Source: Caldifarciminota bacterium
GTDB lineage: Bacteria > Hydrothermota > E44-bin80
Direction of reading: 5' to 3'
DNA: 8,654 bases
Assembly: GCA_023127905.1 (NCBI GenBank)
Contig: JAGMEZ010000401.1
Location: 1-8,654 of the forward strand
Positions 1 to 5,659 of this stretch are shown here, in pieces. A program made the position numbers and the translations under genes. How positions within the stretch are numbered: the stretch's first letter is position 1; each line of letters opens with the position of its first letter. Under the pieces are notes generated by a model. That model saw only the letters and a program-made list of their open reading frames with translations, was not told where the DNA came from and searched no databases.

Positions 1-126
1 CTCTTTTTTGATGATAATCCTGATAATGTGAAAAGCGCTTCAGAAGTTGGAATAGATACAATCTTAGTTGAATCGACTTCTCAGATGATTATGGAGTTGA
101 GTAAATTAAAAGAAAATGGAATCTAA
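1..126 (+). CDS. HAD-like hydrolase, C-terminal end (partial)
   Basis: The window opens inside a reading frame (frame 1) that runs to a TAA at 124-126 and gives the last 41 residues of a protein. It begins LFFDDNPDNVKSASEVGIDT, which resembles the C-terminal acidic motif of haloacid dehalogenase-superfamily phosphatases (hydrophobic strand, then DD, NPxNV, then a short helix and GI). In that family the acidic pair helps bind Mg2+ near the catalytic site. The nucleophile Asp, the cap domain and the start lie upstream of the window, so the substrate cannot be inferred. The stop is only 2 nt before the next start, which implies co-transcription. The family call is fairly secure from the motif; the specific function is unknown. 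Confidence 0.75.
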   Translation, partial: LFFDDNPDNVKSASEVGIDTILVESTSQMIMELSKLKENGI

Positions 127-128
127 AA

Positions 129-1124
129 ATGGGAAGTTACTTTGAGATTACACTTCTTAAAAAGATTTTTTCACCAGATGAGGCGTCCTTAGCGGGTCAA
201 TTGACAGTGACCATGGAAACAGTTGATATTATATCTGAAAGAACAGGGCTTTCTGTAAAGGAGGTTCAGTCAAGATTGATGAAGATGGTCAGGCGTGGTC
301 TTGTATGGTTCTCTAAGAAAGCAAGAAAACCGTACTTCAGGCTTGCACCTTTTATCGTTGGTATTTATGAATCGCAGTTGGAAAATATGGATCATGAATT
401 TGCTCATCTTGTTGAGGAGTATATGGACAGCGGTGGTGCAGTGGGAATTATGAAACCACAACCTGCTCTGCATCGTGTTATTCCTGCACAAGGTGCAGTG
501 AAATCAGAATGGATCCTTCCATATGACGATGTTAGGGCAATGCTTAAGGCTGCCAAGAAATTTAGTGTGCGTGATTGTATCTGTAGGGTGCAGCAGGATA
601 TTCTCGGAGATCGTAAGTGCGACTTCCCTTTGAAAAATTGCCTTTTCTTCTCTTCGATTGAGCGTCCAGACAGACCAGGTGATATTTCACAGGAAGAAGC
701 ACTGGGGATTCTGGATCAGTCAGAAGAGGTCGGTCTGGTTCATACAGTAAGTAACATAATTAAAGGTGTTTTCTATGTCTGCAACTGTTGCGGTTGTTGT
801 TGTGGTATACTACTGGGCATTACAAAGTGGGGAATCGAAAAATCGGTAGCCTATGCCAACTACTACGTCATTATTGACCCTGATGAATGCCAAGGATGTG
901 GAATATGTATAGAACGATGCCAGGTGAATGCGATATCCGAACAGGATGGGGTAGCTTTAGTGGATCTCGGACGATGTATCGGTTGTGGTCTTTGTGTTAC
1001 AGGATGTCCCGAGAAAGCAGTAAAACTTGTTCGGAAACCTGATTCTGAGATTGTTCATCCCCCTGAAAATTTTGCAGCTTGGGAGAATGAGCGTCTGAAA
1101 AATAGGGGTTTGAAGGTTTTTTAA
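129..1124 (+). CDS. Winged-helix / bis-[4Fe-4S] ferredoxin-domain protein
   Basis: This 331-residue protein begins with a region resembling a winged helix-turn-helix (about residues 25-75, including ISERTGLSVKEVQSRLMKMV). The middle carries cysteines at C150 and C152 (CICR), C164 and C171, then an extreme cluster CNCCGCCCG (C218, C220, C221, C223, C224, C225). The C-terminus has two ferredoxin motifs, C254-x2-C257-x2-C260-x3-C264 and C283-x2-C286-x2-C289-x3-C293-P. The first lacks the usual proline after its fourth Cys. The ferredoxin motifs predict two [4Fe-4S] clusters; the central cysteines may hold another metal centre. Similar wHTH plus 4Fe-4S proteins are annotated in anaerobes, but their function is not established to my knowledge. 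Electron transfer or redox-responsive regulation are both possible. ATG 129 is used because it follows the preceding stop by 2 nt and the wHTH begins soon after; its ribosome-binding site is weak, consistent with translational coupling. Confidence 0.85.
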   Translation: MGSYFEITLLKKIFSPDEASLAGQLTVTMETVDIISERTGLSVKEVQSRLMKMVRRGLVWFSKKARKPYFRLAPFIVGIYESQLENMDHEFAHLVEEYMDSGGAVGIMKPQPALHRVIPAQGAVKSEWILPYDDVRAMLKAAKKFSVRDCICRVQQDILGDRKCDFPLKNCLFFSSIERPDRPGDISQEEALGILDQSEEVGLVHTVSNIIKGVFYVCNCCGCCCGILLGITKWGIEKSVAYANYYVIIDPDECQGCGICIERCQVNAISEQDGVALVDLGRCIGCGLCVTGCPEKAVKLVRKPDSEIVHPPENFAAWENERLKNRGLKVF

Positions 1125-1131
1125 CGGGGTG

Positions 1132-1138
1132 AAGGAGG
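1132..1138 (+). promoter_or_regulatory. Ribosome-binding site that decides the lipoprotein start
   Basis: AAGGAGG lies 8 nt before ATG 1147 and overlaps the second and later codons of the alternative GTG 1129 frame. It therefore supports the downstream start, which also gives the better signal peptide. Confidence 0.8.
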
Positions 1139-1146
1139 ATAGTATT

Positions 1147-1662
1147 ATGAAAAAGAGATCGATAATTATTTTATTTCTATTAATAGTTATTGCAGGTTGT
1201 CAGAGGTCTACATGGAGAGAACTCAATTCATTTGAAGGAGGATTTTCAATTCTAATGCCAGGAAAACCTTCTAAACAGACATTAAAAATGAATTCTGCGA
1301 TTGGTCTAATTGATTTTCACCTACTTACACTTGAACAGGAAGATGTTGTGTATATGGTCGGGTATTCAGATTACCCTGATACTTTAGTCCAGCGTAGCAC
1401 TCAGGATTCGTTATTGGATATAGCGTGCTATGGAGCAATAGTAAATTTAAAGGGTAATTTAGTAAGCAGAAGAGTTATATCAATTGAGGAATATCCAGGA
1501 AGGGAGATGAAAATCGAACAAGCTGATGGAGAAACTGTTTATTTGACTCGGCTGTTTTTGGTTAGAAAAAGGCTCTACCAGATAACGGTACTTACACTTA
1601 TAAGAAAGGAAATTTCAGAGGATGATATTAAGTTTTTAGAATCGTTCAAACTCTTAAAATGA
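1147..1662 (+). CDS. Small secreted lipoprotein of unknown function
   Basis: This 171-residue protein has a classic lipoprotein signal: MKKRS, a hydrophobic stretch IIILFLLIVI, and lipobox I15-A16-G17-C18. It should therefore be exported by Sec and anchored through a diacylglyceryl-cysteine. A longer version starting at GTG 1129 is possible. I prefer ATG 1147 because an excellent AAGGAGG lies at 1132-1138, 8 nt upstream, and the shorter N-terminus is an ideal signal peptide. The mature part starts with FEGGFSILMPGKPSKQT and ends with a YQITVL strand and a helix. This layout recalls small PsbP/DcrB-like (Mog1-PsbP fold) lipoproteins, but that is inference from pattern only. It begins 22 nt after the Fe-S gene stops and is probably in the same operon. 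No catalytic motif is visible. Confidence 0.85.
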   Translation: MKKRSIIILFLLIVIAGCQRSTWRELNSFEGGFSILMPGKPSKQTLKMNSAIGLIDFHLLTLEQEDVVYMVGYSDYPDTLVQRSTQDSLLDIACYGAIVNLKGNLVSRRVISIEEYPGREMKIEQADGETVYLTRLFLVRKRLYQITVLTLIRKEISEDDIKFLESFKLLK

Positions 1663-1758
1663 TAAAAACAGAATTTTGTACTATAAATTAATTAGCTGAA
1701 AAAAGTAGTAGATCAGTGCAATGAAGACTGAATTAAGAGAAATTTACAGAAAGGAAAA

Positions 1759-2439
1759 ATGGGCGGATATTATACTGATAAGTTATCTGCAGAGCGTCTG
1801 AGACGCTGTTATGAAATTGCACCGTCAAGGGTTAATCAATACCTTGATGCAGAGGTAGAACATGTTCTTGAGAAAATTAATCCAGGCGATACTGTACTTG
1901 AACTTGGTTGCGGTTATGGTAGGGTTCTCTCAAGGCTTGTCCATAAAGCTGGTCTTGTAATCGGAATTGATACTGCACTTGACAGTTTGCTCCTTGGGAG
2001 AGAAATGCTTGAAGGCGTTTCAAACTACAGGCTATTTAGAATGGATGCCGTTAAACTTGGTTTTCGTGACAGGATTTTTAACAGGGTTGTTTGTATACAG
2101 AACGGAATTTCAGCATTCCATGTTAACCACTGTGACTTGATGAGAGAAAGTATTCGGGTAACCAAACCCGGTGGGATTGTTTTCTTTTCAAGTTATTCAG
2201 ATAAATTCTGGAAGTATCGCTTGGAATGGTTTCAAATGAAGTCGGACGCAGGTTTGCTTGGGGAGTTCGATAGGGAAAAGACTCACGATGGTGTAATTGT
2301 GTGCAAAGATGGCTTCACAGCAACAACGATACAGCCAGAGCAGTTCCTGTCATTAACAGAGGAATTTGATGTTGAAACTAAAATTGTAGAGGTGGACGAA
2401 TCGAGCATCTTCTGTGAAATAACCCCAAGTTCTGATTAA
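1759..2439 (+). CDS. Class I SAM-dependent methyltransferase
   Basis: This 226-residue protein has a Rossmann-type methyltransferase fold. Motif I is VLELGCGYGR (residues 46-55, SAM-binding glycine loop). Motif II is VIGIDTA (67-73, D71 expected to bind the ribose). Motif III is around RMDAV (94-98, D96 near the adenine), motif IV around FNRVVCIQNGIS (107-118), and the post-motif region is RVTKPGG (133-139). An N-terminal helical part with LSAERLRRCYEIAP precedes the core. The length fits a stand-alone small-molecule or protein methyltransferase, but the acceptor substrate is not evident. AAAGGA at 1750-1755 is only 3 nt from ATG 1759, so the ribosome-binding site is close. The gene lies 96 nt after the lipoprotein gene and is followed by a terminator-like hairpin, so it may end the first transcription unit. 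Confidence 0.88.
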   Translation: MGGYYTDKLSAERLRRCYEIAPSRVNQYLDAEVEHVLEKINPGDTVLELGCGYGRVLSRLVHKAGLVIGIDTALDSLLLGREMLEGVSNYRLFRMDAVKLGFRDRIFNRVVCIQNGISAFHVNHCDLMRESIRVTKPGGIVFFSSYSDKFWKYRLEWFQMKSDAGLLGEFDREKTHDGVIVCKDGFTATTIQPEQFLSLTEEFDVETKIVEVDESSIFCEITPSSD

Positions 2440-2462
2440 TATCCCAATTTTATCTAATCTTC

Positions 2463-2527
2463 AACCTGCCTCGCCTTCCCATTAACAGGTAAGGCTTCTT
2501 GCTCGCCTCCTATTGTAGGGGCAGGTT
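2463..2527 (+). repeat. Inverted repeat able to compete with the terminator stem
   Basis: AACCTGCC (2463-2470) is the exact reverse complement of GGCAGGTT (2520-2527), and its ACCTGCC is also a direct copy of 2532-2538. In RNA the first arm could pair with the left arm of the terminator and block it. It may equally be the decayed half of a second copy of the palindromic repeat. The match is seen directly; any regulatory role is inference. Confidence 0.35.
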
Positions 2528-2550
2528 TTGCACCTGCCCTTTTTACTTTT
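2518..2550 (+). terminator. Intrinsic terminator-like GC hairpin with T-runs
   Basis: GGGCAGGT (2519-2526) pairs perfectly with ACCTGCCC (2532-2539) around the 5-nt loop TTTGC. Five T follow at once, then AC and a run of ten T. It lies 79 nt beyond the methyltransferase stop and before the next promoter, so it should end the upstream unit. The wording TGTAGGGGCAGGTTTTGCACCTGCCC also looks like a short palindromic repeat of the kind dispersed in many bacterial genomes; whether it is repeated in this genome cannot be seen here. Confidence 0.7.
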
Positions 2551-2567
2551 TTTTTATATTTTCTCGC

Positions 2568-2596
2568 TTGACAAGAAGGACATAATTTCATAAACT
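2568..2596 (+). promoter_or_regulatory. Sigma70-type promoter for the 489-residue protein gene
   Basis: A consensus -35 TTGACA (2568-2573) is followed by a 17-nt spacer and TAAACT (2591-2596, 4 of 6 matches to TATAAT). Transcription would begin near 2603, giving a 5' leader of about 75 nt before ATG 2677. Its place just after the terminator-like hairpin supports a new transcription unit. Confidence 0.55.
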
Positions 2597-2676
2597 ATAC
2601 AAGACAATTATCTGAATGCTCCGTGTAGTGCGTAATTTTCAATTTCAGGGATATTTAATATTTTATGGAGGATTGA

Positions 2677-4146
2677 ATGAAGATTTTTATATATAATCAA
2701 TTATACCTTGGAGGAGAGATTAATCTTTATAAGTTTATGACGAATATCCAGAAGAAGTATCCAGAAACACGGCTGCGTTCTGAAAACTGGGTTAGCAGAT
2801 TACATATACCTTTAATCTCAGGAAAGATAGAACAGTTTAAAGATATACCATGTAAAATTCAATTTGAATCAGAGATAATAGTTTTTAAAGATGGTATTGT
2901 AATTGCTGAATTTAGTTGCGAAGTTAAAGGTGAAAAATCTATATTGATTAATGATCCAGATAAGTTATTTTTCTCTAAATTAAAGCTTTCCGAATTAATT
3001 AGTAAGAGAAAGAAAGTTCGTCCATCCCTTGATTTTGATGATAATGAAAGAAGAATTAAAGGAGAGGAAAACATTCTTTCTTATCTTGTTCTTTTTATCT
3101 ATGATTCCTTGGGAGTTAAAGGAATTAGAGATATTACTAAACGGGGTGATAGTTTTATACAGGAGTTAAAAGAAGAAGTAGGGATTGATGCGATTCTTAT
3201 GGGAAAATCTGATTTAATGATAGGTATTGGAAGTAAAATTACAATGTACTGTATCTCATCGGATATTTCTAACTTCAGAAATTATAAACTGAGGAGCATA
3301 TCACTCCCGAATTTTGAGGTATACTTTTTTGATAAGGATAGGTATGTCTCGATGAAGCTCTATGATGGGTTAAGGAAGGATATGATTTCTCTCTTTCATT
3401 ACCAGGCTTTTCTTGACCGATTTTCAGAATTTGTGAACGGATTTAACAATGATATGGAAAATGATCTAACAGAGTTAATATCAAGCACGAAAGCAGGGCA
3501 TGAGATAATCTGGCAGGAAAAAAGGCAAATATTAGAGACGAAAAGCCTTTACTTTATGAAATTTTCATCTTTCATCTCTCAAAGACTGCCTATTTTTGAG
3601 AATGCAAAATATAAAGTACTTGATTCTGAGGTTCTCCATAAATATGCTGGAATACAAAGATACACAAAGCAACTTCTTGGGGGTTTGAGTGAAATCAAAT
3701 ACATACTTAATAATTTAAATAGAATAATTGATATAAGGGATTCTCTTTCCTTGAGACATGGTACTAAGAGGGTCGAAGAGGGACTGAAGATATTAGGTAT
3801 TCTTGGTGGACTTGCTGCAGTTCTTATTGCTTTATTGACACAAGAGCTTGGAATAATTGCTAAGTTCGTTGTAATTTGTGCCATAGTAACTCTACCTGTA
3901 TCGTATTTTCTATTACAAAGACAATATAGCAAACGAAAAAAAATGTTGAGCAGAAGACATTATATAAAATCCAGAATAGAAGCTTTAAAAAAGTCAATGC
4001 GTTTGAGAGAAGAAGAAAAAAGCCAGATTGCGGAAAATGCGAGTATTGAGAGTGAAAGTTTGAAAGAAGAAATGAAGGGAATTTATGAAAAAGCCATAGA
4101 AGGTTTGAAAGATGAGATAAGAAAGTATGAAAAGGAGTTGAGTTAA
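2677..4146 (+). CDS. Unrecognised membrane protein with C-terminal TM hairpin and helical tail
   Basis: I do not recognise this 489-residue protein. Residues 1-230 look mixed alpha/beta without a known catalytic motif. Residues 240-365 are rich in predicted helix, with charged and hydrophobic residues alternating. Two hydrophobic segments follow at about 371-388 and 391-413, joined by a very short TQELG-type turn and flanked by positive residues (KRVEEGLK before; QRQYSKRKKM after). This predicts a membrane hairpin with both large parts in the cytoplasm. Residues about 430-487 are highly charged (Lys/Glu) and probably form a long helix or coiled coil. The layout of a large soluble domain, long helices and two TMs loosely recalls CorA-like proteins, but no GMN motif is present. 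GGAGG at 2667-2671 is 5 nt before ATG 2677. The gene has its own promoter and looks more AT-rich than its neighbours, a possible sign of transfer. Confidence 0.85.
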   Translation: MKIFIYNQLYLGGEINLYKFMTNIQKKYPETRLRSENWVSRLHIPLISGKIEQFKDIPCKIQFESEIIVFKDGIVIAEFSCEVKGEKSILINDPDKLFFSKLKLSELISKRKKVRPSLDFDDNERRIKGEENILSYLVLFIYDSLGVKGIRDITKRGDSFIQELKEEVGIDAILMGKSDLMIGIGSKITMYCISSDISNFRNYKLRSISLPNFEVYFFDKDRYVSMKLYDGLRKDMISLFHYQAFLDRFSEFVNGFNNDMENDLTELISSTKAGHEIIWQEKRQILETKSLYFMKFSSFISQRLPIFENAKYKVLDSEVLHKYAGIQRYTKQLLGGLSEIKYILNNLNRIIDIRDSLSLRHGTKRVEEGLKILGILGGLAAVLIALLTQELGIIAKFVVICAIVTLPVSYFLLQRQYSKRKKMLSRRHYIKSRIEALKKSMRLREEEKSQIAENASIESESLKEEMKGIYEKAIEGLKDEIRKYEKELS

Positions 4147-4232
4147 ATATAAGACAATTAAATATTATGATAATCGAGTTGTATGGTTAAAATGGCTATA
4201 AGGGGTAAATAAGATATTAGAAGGAATTTTGT

Positions 4233-5054
4233 ATGACAGAAAAATTGGTCAAAAAATTCTATTCTGAATATGGTATAAAAGAATGGAAGCGGCTCGTTCA
4301 AGATCCTTACCATCGGTTAGAATTTGAAACAACTATGTACTTTCTAAAAAAGTACCTTCCGACGAAAGGGTTAATTCTGGACGCTGGATGTGGTCCTGGG
4401 AGATACACGATTGAATTAGCAAAATTGGGGTACGATGTTGTCTTGCTTGATTTAACGCCCGAGTTATTGGATATCGCAAAGAAGAAAATTAAAAAAGCAA
4501 AGGTCCAAAATAGAGTGAAACAAATTCTACAAGGGTCGTTTACGAACCTTTCAAATTTTAAGAATAAAACATTTGATGGAGTTATTTGTTTAGGTGGTGC
4601 ATTGTCTCATATCGTGAACAGGAAACGACGAGATAAATCGATAGATGAATTAATAAGGGTTGTAAAGAAAGGTGCTCCCATATTTGTCTCTGTAATCTCG
4701 AGATTGGCTGTTTTAAAAGTCGGGTTGGTTCTGTTCCCGGAGGAGATGGAAATAAAGGAAATTTATCTAAAAATAAACAAGACCGGTAATTATCATGGTG
4801 GATATGGTTTTGCTCCTTGTCACTTTTACCTACCCGATGAGTTGGAAAATTCGTTCAGAAAGAGAAAAGTGGAAGTTATTGAAATGATTGGACTTGAAGG
4901 TCTTGCTTCGCACCACAGGAGAGAAACGAACAGACTTTTTCGGAAATATCCAGAGGGCTGGAAGAACTGGCAGAAGATTCACATGGGGACGTGCACGCAC
5001 CCGACTGCAGTTGGTATTAGTGAACATTTTATGATAATTTGCAGAAAACGATGA
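4233..5054 (+). CDS. Class I SAM-dependent methyltransferase
   Basis: This is a 273-residue class I methyltransferase, distinct from the one upstream. Motif I is LILDAGCGPGR (residues 47-57), motif II VVLLDLTP (69-76, D73 expected to bind the ribose hydroxyls), motif IV FDGVICLGGALSH (114-126), and the post-I strand after VVKKGAPIFVSV (143-154). The N-terminal YSEYGIKEWKRL and DPYHRLEFE are a helical lid typical of small-molecule-type methyltransferases. The C-terminal CHFYLPDEL and GLEGLASHH segments probably help form the acceptor pocket. The substrate is unknown. AAGGA at 4221-4225 is 7 nt from ATG 4233. The gene lies 86 nt after the unrecognised membrane protein and no terminator is seen between them, so co-transcription from the 2568 promoter is plausible. 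Confidence 0.88.
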   Translation: MTEKLVKKFYSEYGIKEWKRLVQDPYHRLEFETTMYFLKKYLPTKGLILDAGCGPGRYTIELAKLGYDVVLLDLTPELLDIAKKKIKKAKVQNRVKQILQGSFTNLSNFKNKTFDGVICLGGALSHIVNRKRRDKSIDELIRVVKKGAPIFVSVISRLAVLKVGLVLFPEEMEIKEIYLKINKTGNYHGGYGFAPCHFYLPDELENSFRKRKVEVIEMIGLEGLASHHRRETNRLFRKYPEGWKNWQKIHMGTCTHPTAVGISEHFMIICRKR

Positions 5055-5067
5055 TAATTATAATCGT
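5048..5067 (+). repeat. Imperfect 20-bp palindrome over the methyltransferase stop
   Basis: The 20 bases centred between 5057 and 5058 equal their own reverse complement at 18 of 20 positions (arms ACGAT and ATCGT, core ATAATTAT). The TGA stop at 5052-5054 lies inside it, and an AT-rich TATTTTAAAA follows. It could be a weak hairpin at the end of the unit or a protein-binding dyad. It is AT-rich and has no real loop, so confidence is low. Confidence 0.25.
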
Positions 5068-5152
5068 ATTTTAAAAGACTTGTATTAAAAGAAACAGGTT
5101 TAAACCAGATTTATAAGTAATCATAGTTTGACCGTTAAAGGAGGTAACTGGA

Positions 5153-5257
5153 ATGGGATTCATAGAAAATTTAAATAAAAGGGTTAGAAACTTCAATATC
5201 TTGGATGTAAAATTGTCTCAGGTTGTTGCGATGTATGTCTTTTTTAGTAAACAGTAA
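5153..5257 (+). CDS. Short 34-codon ORF with ideal ribosome-binding site; possible truncated small protein
   Basis: AGGAGGT at 5139-5145 is 7 nt before ATG 5153, the best-spaced strong ribosome-binding site in the window. The product has 34 residues: a basic amphipathic start (MGFIENLNKRVRNFN), then ILDVKLSQVVAMYVFF and SKQ before TAA at 5255. The pattern resembles the N-terminal half of small bacterial membrane proteins, in which a basic segment leads into a membrane helix. Here the hydrophobic part ends after few residues and the next codons run into an A-tract. It may be a functional small protein, a leader peptide, or a gene broken when the A-rich promoter region was formed or inserted. 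Other frames give no convincing continuation. No homology could be tested. Confidence 0.45.
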   Translation: MGFIENLNKRVRNFNILDVKLSQVVAMYVFFSKQ

Positions 5258-5303
5258 AAAAAATAAAAAAAATCTTGACAATTTAGAAGAATTAATATAT
5301 ATT
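5257..5303 (+). promoter_or_regulatory. Strong sigma70-type promoter with upstream A-tracts, for the ABC exporter operon
   Basis: TTGACA (5275-5280), a 17-nt spacer and TATATT (5298-5303, 5 of 6 matches to TATAAT) form a near-consensus promoter. Two A8-type tracts separated by a T (about 5256-5272) lie directly upstream, where an UP element would bind the RNA polymerase alpha subunit. Transcription should start near 5310, leaving about 380 nt of leader before the first exporter gene. Confidence 0.75.
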
Positions 5304-5334
5304 CATTGCTTGATGGAAATCAGGACATAATACT

Positions 5335-5341
5335 AAGGAGG
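5335..5341 (+). promoter_or_regulatory. Strong Shine-Dalgarno without a well-spaced start codon
   Basis: AAGGAGG stands about 25 nt into the predicted transcript. The nearest candidates are TTG 5344 (spacing 2; 7-residue frame MKVLSGI ending at 5367) and GTG 5357 (spacing 15; 17-residue frame ending at 5410). Neither spacing is normal. It may serve a tiny leader ORF, act as a ribosome standby site, or be a relic of a lost gene. Confidence 0.4.
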
Positions 5342-5383
5342 AATTGAAAGTTCTGAGTGGAATTTAGAAGAGAGGTAGATGTG

Positions 5384-5410
5384 ATGAGATTTAGAATTAT
5401 AATTGTCTGA
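5384..5410 (+). CDS. Putative 8-codon leader peptide
   Basis: ATG 5384 is preceded by GAGAGGT at 5370-5376 (spacing 7) and encodes MRFRIIIV before TGA at 5408-5410. An in-frame GTG at 5381 is an alternative start. The stop codon touches the first base of the hairpin at 5410-5427, so a ribosome finishing here would cover that hairpin. Short translated leaders before structured RNA are known from attenuated antibiotic-exporter operons. Here it is an inference from position and ribosome-binding site only. Confidence 0.3.
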   Translation: MRFRIIIV

Positions 5411-5496
5411 CCTGACTTACGGCAGGTGTACGTTTGTTCCTCGTCAAATAGACGGAGGGCTACGTCTTCTGTTTGTAATTCGGGTTTCAGACGTGG
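5410..5496 (+). promoter_or_regulatory. Structured leader with attenuator-like alternating stems
   Basis: Three successive hairpins can be drawn. First, ACCTG 5410-5414 pairs with CAGGT 5423-5427. Second, CCTCGTC 5439-5445 pairs with GACGGAGG 5451-5458 (7 bp, one bulged G, loop AAATA). Third, CTACGTCT 5460-5467 pairs with AGACGTGG 5489-5496 (8 bp with one G-U). The inner arms can instead pair with each other, AGACG 5450-5454 with CGTCT 5463-5467, which excludes stems two and three. This is the 1:2, 3:4 versus 2:3 topology of attenuators. The stretch looks richer in GC than the flanks and shows no convincing coding signal. It matches no riboswitch consensus I know. No intrinsic terminator with a clear U-run follows, so termination would need another mechanism or control would be translational. 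Confidence 0.4.
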
Positions 5497-5515
5497 AAAT
5501 TTTCTTCAATCTTCG

Positions 5516-5651
5516 CCTCTCTACAAGATTCTTATACAGACTGTCGATTCTCTTGATTTTTATTACCCCGGATACTTTTCCCAGACGCGTTCTTACTTGA
5601 AGCCAAATTTTTCTGCATTCTCTAAAGACAGGTTTATTACTTGTATAGAGG
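5516..5651 (+). repeat. Long-range inverted repeat covering a ribosome-binding site
   Basis: CCTCTCTACAAG (5516-5527) is complementary to CTTGTATAGAGG (5640-5651) at 11 of 12 positions, with one C-U mismatch. The right arm overlaps the AGAGGAGAGG Shine-Dalgarno that serves the small ORF reaching into the ABC gene. The left arm CCTCTCT could alternatively pair with AGAGAGG at 5369-5375, the ribosome-binding region of the upstream leader ORF. The two pairings exclude each other. Purine-rich ribosome-binding sites find such partners fairly easily, so chance is possible. Confidence 0.3.
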
Positions 5652-5659
5652 AGAGGGTG

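Noticed and set aside
1721..1801. 26-codon frame (MKTELREIYRKEKW start) overlapping the first methyltransferase
   Set aside because: It has no ribosome-binding site and lies in another frame from the methyltransferase; the overlap with a well-supported gene makes it a chance frame.
2464..2495. Possible H-type pseudoknot (ACCTG/CAGGT interleaved with GCCTT/AAGGC)
   Set aside because: Two 5-bp stems in 32 nt are easily expected by chance, and the first arm is better explained by the neighbouring palindromic repeat.
4151..4160. AAGACAATTA also found at 2601-2610, as a possible shared operator
   Set aside because: Ten-base repeats are expected many times by chance in 8.6 kb of AT-rich DNA, and the flanks do not agree.
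5097..5106. Perfect 10-bp palindrome GGTTTAAACC upstream of the 34-codon ORF
   Set aside because: About eight such palindromes are expected by chance in a window of this size, and the next flanking pair does not match.
5524..5564. CAAGA/TCTTG stem before ATTTTTATT as an intrinsic terminator in the leader
   Set aside because: The stem has only 5 mostly A-T pairs with a 22-nt loop, too weak for an intrinsic terminator.
5403..5600. 65-codon frame in the leader of the ABC operon
   Set aside because: TTG start without a ribosome-binding site and no recognisable protein pattern; it is likely a chance open frame across structured sequence.
5440..5640. Basic, start-less open frame on the - strand
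   Set aside because: It is stop-free for about 65 codons, but no start codon or ribosome-binding site is seen and the Lys/Arg-rich composition suggests chance.
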